NCBI GenBank assembly: GCA_045591485.1
Contig: JAZNSV010000013.1
Location: 1-7,692, forward strand
Reading direction: 5' to 3'
Source of the DNA: Colimorpha sp045591485
GTDB lineage: Bacteria > Bacteroidota > Bacteroidia > Bacteroidales > P3
Length of the DNA stretch: 7,692 bases
Part shown: positions 1 to 5,346 of the stretch, one piece after another
How positions within the stretch are numbered: the first letter of the stretch is position 1
How the letters are laid out: each line of letters starts with the position of its first letter
Notes under the pieces: model-generated
Databases searched by the model: none
What the model was told of the DNA's origin: nothing
What the model saw: only the letters and a program-made list of their open reading frames with translations
Made by a program: the position numbers and the translations under genes

Positions 1-1
1 C

Positions 2-220
2 CGCTTGGCCTCCGACTTCCTGAAGGATGAAGGCCCCGGCATCCCGAACATTCAGCAGGCGATGCAGGAAGGCTTTTCCACCGCCCCCGACAATGTGCGC
101 TCGCTCGGGTTCGGCGCCGGCATGGGCCTGCCGAACATGCAGAAGAATGTCGACAAGCTCAACGTCACCTCCGAGGTCGGCGTCGGCACCACGGTCGAGA
201 TGGAGGTGAATTTCCAGTAG
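2..220 (+). CDS. GHKL ATPase, anti-sigma regulatory factor-like (C-terminal part, start outside window)
   Basis: Only the last 72 codons are present; the frame is open from base 2 to the TAG at 218-220. The fragment shows the two glycine-rich ATP-binding boxes of the GHKL/HATPase_c fold: DEGPGI (G1 box) and GFGAGMGLPNM (G2 box). It ends in the GVGTTVEMEV strand usual for the end of this domain. This matches small RsbW/RsbT/SpoIIAB-type serine kinases and anti-sigma factors, normally about 140 residues, so roughly half is missing, including the N box. Such genes are known to sit next to [FeFe]-hydrogenase-like proteins in anaerobes, as here. The likely job is phosphorylation or nucleotide-dependent signalling in the cytoplasm, coupled to the redox protein encoded next; this is inference, and no partner sigma or anti-anti-sigma factor is visible. 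A two-component histidine kinase C-terminus is less likely because the spacing of the boxes is short. Confidence 0.8.
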   Translation, partial: RLASDFLKDEGPGIPNIQQAMQEGFSTAPDNVRSLGFGAGMGLPNMQKNVDKLNVTSEVGVGTTVEMEVNFQ

Positions 221-225
221 TTGTG

Positions 226-293
226 AGCTGTAAGCTGTAAGTTTTAAGTGGGGCGCAGGCTGCGTGGACACTTGAAGCTTAAAACTTAAAACT
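226..293 (+). repeat. Heptad-repeat imperfect hairpin between two co-directional genes
   Basis: The left arm is built of 7-base units (agctgta 226-232, agctgta 233-239, agtttta 240-246, then agtg). The right arm (cact 269-272, tgaagct, taaaact, taaaact, then aaaaact to 300) is its approximate reverse complement with the same 7-base period. In RNA, 240-250 can pair with 269-279 over 11 pairs including two G-U wobbles, and 226-239 with 280-293 at 10 of 14 positions. The loop is 251-268. There is no T-tract after the right arm; it runs into an A-rich stretch before the next start codon. It could be an mRNA processing or stability element, or a remnant of a dispersed repeat. Confidence 0.6.
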
Positions 294-307
294 AAAAACT
301 TAAATAG

Positions 308-1669
308 ATGTTCTATCACGCTTTACAAGTCGAGGAATCGCGTTGCATCGGATGCTCGCGCTGCATGAAGATATGCCCCACGGAGGCCATACGCATCTTT
401 GGGGGCAAAGCCTCCATCCAGGAGCATCGCTGCATCGACTGCGGCCGCTGCCATGAGGACTGCCCGGCCCAGGCCATACGCATCAAGGACGACGACTTCG
501 AGGCAATACATAACTACAGCCATTCGGTGGCTTTGCTGCCTGCGGTGTTCATGGGCCAGTTTCCCGACGACATCAGCGTCTCGCGTGTCTATGCCTCGCT
601 GCAGGAGCTGGGCTTCGCCCACGTGATGGAGGTCGAGAGCGCGGCCATGGTCTACAAAGAAGCCAAGGAACGCTACGCCCGCGAGCACCCCGACGTGAGG
701 CCGCTCATCTCGTCGTTCTGCCCGGCCATCGTGCGACTCATACAGATAAAGTATCCCTCGCTGGCCGAGAACGTGATGCCCATCAAGGTGCCGCTCGACC
801 TCAGCGCCATGTATGCTGTCCAGGAGCTCGTCAGCCGCGGCATACCGCGCGATGAGATAGGCCTCTTCTACATCACCCCCTGCGCCGCCAAGGTGTCGGC
901 CGTCAAGGCCCCCGTGGGCGAGGAGAAGAGCCTCATCGACGGCGTCATCAATATGAACCTGCTCTACAACCGTGTCTACAAGCACATCAAAGACATGGGC
1001 AAAAACCACCAGTACAAGCCTTTGAGCCGCCAGCGCCTCAGCGCCGACGCCATCCTCAGCACCCTCACCAACGGCGAGCGCCGCATCTGCACCGCCAAGC
1101 GCAGCTACGCTATCGACGGCATCGAGAACGTCATGGACTTCCTCGACAGGCTGGAGAACGACGAGGTCGAGGGCGTAGAGTTCCTCGAGCTACGCGCCTG
1201 CGACCAGTCGTGCGCCGGCGCACTGCTGCGCGTTGACAACCGCTTCCTCTGCGGCGAGCGCATGTATGCCCGTGCCCGCAAGGCCGCCGAACGCGAGCGC
1301 AACGGCGAGATGCCGCGCGACCGCGAGATGGAGAAGTACCAGGATTACCTGATCGAAAACTCTACCGTCGACGAGGTGCAGCCACGCTCCATGCTTGTCC
1401 TCGACCCCGACATTAGCAAAGCCCTGGAGAAGATGGAAAAGATAGAAAAGATGAAGGTGCACCTGCCCCAGATAGACTGCGGCGTGTGCGGCGCACCCAC
1501 TTGCGAGGCCTTCGCCACCGACGTGGTCTGCGGCCAGGCCGACCTGCATCAGTGCGTCTTCTACCGTCTCCACCTCGAGCAGGCCGGCAAGATGACCCTC
1601 AACGAAGGCCGCTCCAACATGTACGCCGTCTGGGGCGACGACCGCATCAGCGGCGAGATAGAGGTGTGA
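308..1669 (+). CDS. [FeFe]-hydrogenase-like iron-sulfur protein, probable sensory (HydS-like) type
   Basis: This 453-residue cytoplasmic protein has three parts. Residues 13-24 and 42-53 are two ferredoxin-type 4Fe-4S motifs (CxxCxxCxxxCP). Residues about 70-320 are a hydrogenase large-subunit domain with L1 SSFCP (C138), L2 TPC (C192) and L3 ACDQSC (C298, C302), so all four presumed H-cluster ligands remain. Residues 391-416 hold a further 4Fe-4S motif of the Fe-S domain family (C391, C394, C399, C416). In catalytic hydrogenases L1 reads TSCCP, where the first Cys relays protons; here it is Phe137. From memory, described sensory hydrogenases also lack that Cys. With the upstream ATPase gene this suggests H2 or redox sensing rather than bulk H2 turnover (inference). 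The start is firm: a TAG lies directly before the ATG in frame. There is no clear Shine-Dalgarno, only an A-rich leader. No maturases (HydE/F/G) are in the window. Confidence 0.88.
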   Translation: MFYHALQVEESRCIGCSRCMKICPTEAIRIFGGKASIQEHRCIDCGRCHEDCPAQAIRIKDDDFEAIHNYSHSVALLPAVFMGQFPDDISVSRVYASLQELGFAHVMEVESAAMVYKEAKERYAREHPDVRPLISSFCPAIVRLIQIKYPSLAENVMPIKVPLDLSAMYAVQELVSRGIPRDEIGLFYITPCAAKVSAVKAPVGEEKSLIDGVINMNLLYNRVYKHIKDMGKNHQYKPLSRQRLSADAILSTLTNGERRICTAKRSYAIDGIENVMDFLDRLENDEVEGVEFLELRACDQSCAGALLRVDNRFLCGERMYARARKAAERERNGEMPRDREMEKYQDYLIENSTVDEVQPRSMLVLDPDISKALEKMEKIEKMKVHLPQIDCGVCGAPTCEAFATDVVCGQADLHQCVFYRLHLEQAGKMTLNEGRSNMYAVWGDDRISGEIEV

Positions 1670-1692
1670 GCCTGAGCGCTTCATTGTGAAAA

Positions 1693-1730
1693 AAAGAGGC
1701 TGGCGCGCCAATCGGCGCGCCAGCCTCTTT
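1693..1730. terminator. Bidirectional intrinsic terminator between convergent genes
   Basis: A perfect 17-bp GC-rich stem (1693-1709 with 1714-1730) closes a 4-base loop, AATC. Read on the minus strand it runs into seven T residues (complement of A1689-A1695), a strong terminator for the four-gene minus-strand run. On the plus strand it follows the hydrogenase-like gene by 23 bases, but its tail is only TTTGTGT, so it should be weaker in that direction. Each arm contains the 8-bp palindrome GGCGCGCC. Confidence 0.9.
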
Positions 1731-1746
1731 GTGTCGGGCCCGCTGC

Positions 1747-3003
1747 CTACAATTCGCTGAGGGGGTCGTATGTGCCGTGGATTTTATAGTGGGTCATCTG
1801 CTCTTCGGCGGGCTCGACGGCAATGCCCTGGCGTTCGAGAATTGTCTTCACATCCTCGATGGTCAGTGTGTTCACGTTTGAGTAGTCGATGCCGCTTATG
1901 TGGAATGCTTCGTCGTTGTTGCCGTCGCTGCTCATTATGTTGAAATCACCGTATACAAGGTATCGCAGGTCGAGGTATGTAAAGCCCGTGGAGTCGTTGG
2001 CGGCAAGCAGCGCCGTATCGGCGATGTGCATGCGGTAGGCATCTTCAAAGGCGGTGTCTATTTGTATCCATTCTCTTTCTACCAATTCTTTTATCAGCGC
2101 GTCGTAGGCAAAAGGTTCCCGCTTGAATACCAGGTCGAAAGCGAATTGTGGATAGTGGTCGACAGGGGTCGACTTGATGATATCCATCCATTGGCCGTCT
2201 TCCATGCAATATATCATGGCTTGATTGGCAAAATGCGACATGGAGCCAAAGATGTAGTTGGTGTCGGCGCCTTTGTAGAAACGGTTGTTGTCCTCAACCA
2301 TGTCGTCCTCCACCAGCACGCACCTCATGTCGAGGCGGAAGTCGTCGGTCTCGATAGATGTCACGCTGCCGTCTGTATATTCAAAGGCAATGCCCATCAA
2401 GGCGGCCATTATACTGTTGTTCAAGATATGGAATCCCATTGACCACAAGATGTTGTGGTTGATGACCAGGTATGATGCCACCAGGCCCATGCCCACCTTG
2501 TGCAGTATGGCCACTACGAACGAGATGACACCCTCGCTTGCGTCGTAGTTGGAGATGTGCGCCAGGGCGAATATGAGTGTGGACAGCATCATCAGTGCAA
2601 ACAGGCGCTTGGTGCGGTCGTTGCGCAGCCCTGCCATGACGACGATGCCGGCCGCCAGCGTGAGCAGTCCGATCCACGGTGCAATGAGCAGTCCCCAGAG
2701 CGACATCAGCACTACCGAGGTGTAGCCCGTCCACTGCTTGCCGTCGCCCCACAGGCGGAAGCAGAACTCTTCGAAAACAGGCCCTATAACGCCTATATAA
2801 ATGATTATGGGCCAGATGCCGAAATGGTAGATGAGCCGGTATATTACATCGTACATCGGACCTGTAATGTCAGCCGAGCCGGTGCTTTCGCCCATCGTCG
2901 ACAGCGCTTCGGTTATCATTATGGCCAAACAGACCACTACGATGCCCAGCCCCCACCAGAGAGCCCAGCGGAAGAGGCGTGGTTTCTTTTCTTTCTTGTT
3001 CAT
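1747..3003 (-). CDS. CPBP-family intramembrane metalloprotease with extra C-terminal domain
   Basis: The 418-residue product begins with a basic tail and a membrane segment (about 12-31), then a hydrophobic core of about six more segments (58-77, 94-126 as two, 133-150, 157-181, 183-206). The CPBP (CAAX protease/bacteriocin-processing) signature is complete: EExxxR at E78-E79-R83, FxxxH at F145-H149, and HxxxN at H192-N196. These form the metal-binding and catalytic site of the Rce1-like fold, so an active membrane endopeptidase is likely; the substrate is unknown. Most CPBP proteins end near the last membrane helix, but here about 200 acidic, soluble-looking residues follow (210-418). I do not recognise that part; residues 285-410 recall, only weakly, DUF3738/TIGR03435-type domains. 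The gene follows the helicase stop by 15 AT-rich bases with no Shine-Dalgarno and is probably last in the operon, ending before the terminator. Confidence 0.85.
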   Translation of the reverse strand: MNKKEKKPRLFRWALWWGLGIVVVCLAIMITEALSTMGESTGSADITGPMYDVIYRLIYHFGIWPIIIYIGVIGPVFEEFCFRLWGDGKQWTGYTSVVLMSLWGLLIAPWIGLLTLAAGIVVMAGLRNDRTKRLFALMMLSTLIFALAHISNYDASEGVISFVVAILHKVGMGLVASYLVINHNILWSMGFHILNNSIMAALMGIAFEYTDGSVTSIETDDFRLDMRCVLVEDDMVEDNNRFYKGADTNYIFGSMSHFANQAMIYCMEDGQWMDIIKSTPVDHYPQFAFDLVFKREPFAYDALIKELVEREWIQIDTAFEDAYRMHIADTALLAANDSTGFTYLDLRYLVYGDFNIMSSDGNNDEAFHISGIDYSNVNTLTIEDVKTILERQGIAVEPAEEQMTHYKIHGTYDPLSEL

Positions 3004-3018
3004 GGTGTTTATTGTGTT

Positions 3019-5019
3019 TTAGGTTGTTGTTGTGTTGCTGACGGTTGGCTCGGATGGCGGCACGCAGACGAACTCGCCGTGCCGCCGCACGTGTTCTATC
3101 AGCTCGCGGTAGAAGCGGTGGTGGCTGAGAGTCTCGGCGTTGCCCACTATTATCAGTTTCATGCGGGCGCGGGTCATGGCCACGTTCATGCGGCGCAGGT
3201 CGCGCAGGAAGCCGATGCTGCCCTCGGCGTTGCTGCGCACGAGTGAGATGACTATCACGTCGCGTTCCTGGCCTTGGAAGCCGTCGACGGTGCCCACGGT
3301 GATGTGGCGCCTGAGTTTGCGGATGTAGTGCTGCATCTTCAGCAGGCGGCGTATGAGGCGTGCCTGTCCGCGATAGGGTGTGATGATGCCGAAATCGACG
3401 CGCTCGCTTTCCACGCGTCCGGGCGACACCATATCTATATAGTCGCGCAGGGTGTGTATCACCAGGCGAGCCTCCTGGCTGTTGGTGAGCGAGCCAGTGC
3501 GGGTGCGTGCCTCTGTGGTTCCGGCTGCTCCGGCTGTTCCGGCTGCTCCGGCTGTTCCGGCTGTTCCGGCTGTTCCGGATGCTCCGGAATCTCCGGAATC
3601 TCCGGAATTTCCGGTACTGCCGGAAGTATCTATCCAGGTCAGCGGTGTGTCCAGCGGGCTCACGAGGCGCTGGGCGGCTTCGGGAGCGGCTTTCAGCTGG
3701 TTGTGGTAGAACCATCGAGAGCTGAAGGCCATGATGGCCTCGTTCATGCGATACTGCGTGGTGAGCAGGCTTACGCATTCCGGAAGCAGGTCTACGGCCT
3801 TTTGCATCAGCGTGTCGGCCAGGCCGCCACGGGCGGCGTCGAGGCTTTTCACGGTGGGCGGCAGCTGCTGGTGGTCGCCGCCCATCACCACGCGGTCGGC
3901 GCGCAAGATGGCGGCCCAGCAGGCGGGCTCCAAAGCCTGTGCGGCCTCGTCGATGAAGAGTGTGCTGAAGCGGCGGCGGTCCATGATGCGGTAGGCGCTG
4001 CCCACCAGGGTGCAGCTCACCACCCGCGCTTCGTTGAAGATGTCGTTGTTTATCTTCAGTTCCAGTTCGTTCTGCCGCTCGCGCAGTTTGCGGCTCTTTT
4101 CGGGGCCGATGCCGCCTTCGCGCAGGGTGCGGCGTATGTTCCACAGCTCGTGGTAGTCGGGATGGGCTGCATAGCGGCGCTCGTAGCTGCATTCGAGGGT
4201 CTCGTCGCTCATGCGCAGCGGGTTGCCCACACGCAGCACGCCCACGCCGCGGCGCATGAGCTGGGTGCTTATCCAGTCTACTGCCGCGTTCGACGGGGCG
4301 CAGACGAGCACCTGCGTCTCGCGCTGCAGGGTCTCTATGATGGCCTCGACGAGGGTGGTGGTCTTGCCGGTGCCCGGCGGGCCGTGTATGATGCTGACTT
4401 CCTGTGCTTCTACCACCTTTTGTATGGCGTCTTCCTGGCTGCGGTTGAGCCATGGGAACGAGAGCCGCGGCAGCGAACGGAACGTCGGTTTGGCATTGCC
4501 GAGCAGCACGTCGCGCAGGCGCACGAATCGCTCGTCTTCCTTGTGAGCGGCGTCGGTCAGGGCATCGCTCATCACACGGAAGCTGGTGTTGTCTACCCCC
4601 AGCTGCACACCCATCAGGTTGCGGTCGGCCAGCGAGCGGATGCTTTGCAGGGCTGTCTTCGAGGGCACGCTGACGGTCATGGCGCCGTCGCGCACGTGCT
4701 CTATATAGCATTGGTGCGGCACCTCTTTGGCCCCGTCGTTGGCCATGTAGAAGAGCGTTGCCGGGCGGCCTGGTTCGAAGTCGAGCTCCACCTCGTCGTC
4801 GCCTACCTCGTAGCGCAATTCCAAGGTCAGCTGCCCCATGGCGTTGTAGTCTGACGCGCCGAGGCTTACCGGGTAGCGGCACGCTGGTTCGCGTATGCCG
4901 TCGGCGGCGCCGAGGCCACGATGCTCAAGGCTGCGCCGGTACGACTCCTGCTCCTCGCGCTGCTCCATGGCCACCAGTTCGCGCAGGCGGCTGAAGTATG
5001 TGGCGGTGTTGGCGCTCAC
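3019..5019 (-). CDS. SF1B (Upf1/IGHMBP2-like) DNA/RNA helicase with collagen-like insertion
   Basis: The 666-residue protein carries every expected SF1 motif: a Q-motif-like region LNRSQEDAI (191-199), Walker A GPPGTGKT (213-220), Ia CAPSNAAVD (240-248), Walker B DEAA (357-360), motif III GDHQQLPP (381-388), IV QYRM (422-425), TPYRGQ (547-552), V GTVDGFQGQERD (576-587) and VI MNVAMTRAR (611-619). The N-terminal 180 residues fit the beta-barrel-bearing region of IGHMBP2-type helicases. Such enzymes unwind nucleic acid 5'-3' using ATP. I chose the GTG at 5019: it overlaps the preceding stop (GTGA, 4 bases), and YFSRLRELVAMEQREE just inside it fits the family N-terminus, whereas the next Met (codon 18) would cut this off. 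Between IDT (463-465) and the following NSQEA (513-517) lies (Gly-X-Y)12, residues 467-502, absent from ordinary family members. The place of a helicase in a metal-uptake-like operon is unexplained. Confidence 0.92.
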   Translation of the reverse strand: MSANTATYFSRLRELVAMEQREEQESYRRSLEHRGLGAADGIREPACRYPVSLGASDYNAMGQLTLELRYEVGDDEVELDFEPGRPATLFYMANDGAKEVPHQCYIEHVRDGAMTVSVPSKTALQSIRSLADRNLMGVQLGVDNTSFRVMSDALTDAAHKEDERFVRLRDVLLGNAKPTFRSLPRLSFPWLNRSQEDAIQKVVEAQEVSIIHGPPGTGKTTTLVEAIIETLQRETQVLVCAPSNAAVDWISTQLMRRGVGVLRVGNPLRMSDETLECSYERRYAAHPDYHELWNIRRTLREGGIGPEKSRKLRERQNELELKINNDIFNEARVVSCTLVGSAYRIMDRRRFSTLFIDEAAQALEPACWAAILRADRVVMGGDHQQLPPTVKSLDAARGGLADTLMQKAVDLLPECVSLLTTQYRMNEAIMAFSSRWFYHNQLKAAPEAAQRLVSPLDTPLTWIDTSGSTGNSGDSGDSGASGTAGTAGTAGAAGTAGAAGTTEARTRTGSLTNSQEARLVIHTLRDYIDMVSPGRVESERVDFGIITPYRGQARLIRRLLKMQHYIRKLRRHITVGTVDGFQGQERDVIVISLVRSNAEGSIGFLRDLRRMNVAMTRARMKLIIVGNAETLSHHRFYRELIEHVRRHGEFVCVPPSEPTVSNTTTT
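3514..3627 (-). repeat. 9-bp tandem array encoding a collagen-like (Gly-X-Y)12 tract
   Basis: Twelve 9-bp units run from 3520 to 3627. Six are TCCGGCTGY (from 3520), then TCCGGATGC, TCCGGAATC twice, TCCGGAATT, TCCGGTACT and GCCGGAAGT. The gradient from near-identical to diverged units suggests recent growth at the 3520 end, which is the C-terminal end of the tract. Read on the minus strand, this puts Gly at every third residue from 467 to 500, with Ala, Thr, Ser, Asp and Asn between and no proline. Because each unit is three codons, slippage changes length without shifting the helicase frame. Confidence 0.92.
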
Positions 5020-5327
5020 TTCTTGCTCTTTTTCTGCTCTTTGGCGGGCTGTTCGCGGTCGCTGACCACCTTGGTGGTGTAGCCTATTTTCTTCATGCCT
5101 TCCTGCAGGCCTTTGACGTCGGTCTTCTTGGGGTCGTAGGTGATGGTCACCTCCTGGCGTTCGATGCTGGTTTCCACCTTCTTGACGCCGTCTTCGAAGC
5201 GCATGTTTTTCTTGATTTTGTTTTCGCAGTTCTGGCAGTGCATCTGCGGGGTGGGGGTGAGCACGAGAACGCGCAGCGAGCCGCCGAGCAGCAGTGCCAG
5301 CATGGTGATAAGGAGTGTGTGTTTCAT
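5016..5327 (-). CDS. Exported heavy-metal-associated (HMA) domain protein
   Basis: This small 103-residue protein has an N-terminal hydrophobic segment (about 4-24) that should act as a signal peptide or membrane anchor. An HMA fold follows with the metal-binding motif MHCQNC (C31, C34) and the usual ferredoxin-like continuation, KIKKNMRFEDGVKKVETSIERQEVTITYD. The tail is lysine-rich (REQPAKEQKKSKK). HMA proteins bind Cu(I) or other soft metals through the CxxC pair; being exported, this one should act in the periplasm. It starts 19 bases after the receptor gene stop, behind an A-rich leader, and overlaps the helicase start by 4 bases. The pairing with a TonB receptor suggests a periplasmic metal carrier or sensor for metal entering through that receptor (inference). 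The metal could be copper, but nothing in the sequence fixes it. Confidence 0.85.
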   Translation of the reverse strand: MKHTLLITMLALLLGGSLRVLVLTPTPQMHCQNCENKIKKNMRFEDGVKKVETSIERQEVTITYDPKKTDVKGLQEGMKKIGYTTKVVSDREQPAKEQKKSKK

Positions 5328-5346
5328 ATAATTATGTTTTCTTTGT

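Noticed and set aside
323..1009. A 228-codon minus-strand open frame opposite the hydrogenase-like gene
   Set aside because: No domain and shadow-like composition; the plus-strand frame has clear cysteine motifs.
1689..1730. Small RNA gene in the convergent intergenic region
   Set aside because: The 17-bp stem with the seven-base A/T tract is fully explained as a terminator, and no promoter is seen within the short gap.
3274..4854. A 526-codon plus-strand open frame opposite the helicase, with a Cys-Ser-Gly repeat
   Set aside because: Its repeat is just the complement of the 9-bp array, and the rest has low-complexity His/Ala/Val composition typical of antisense shadows.
2870..4882. A 670-codon open frame on the minus strand, out of frame with the helicase
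   Set aside because: It is Arg/Pro/His-rich with no domain, while the overlapping frame carries all SF1 helicase motifs. Long spurious frames are common opposite or beside GC-rich genes.
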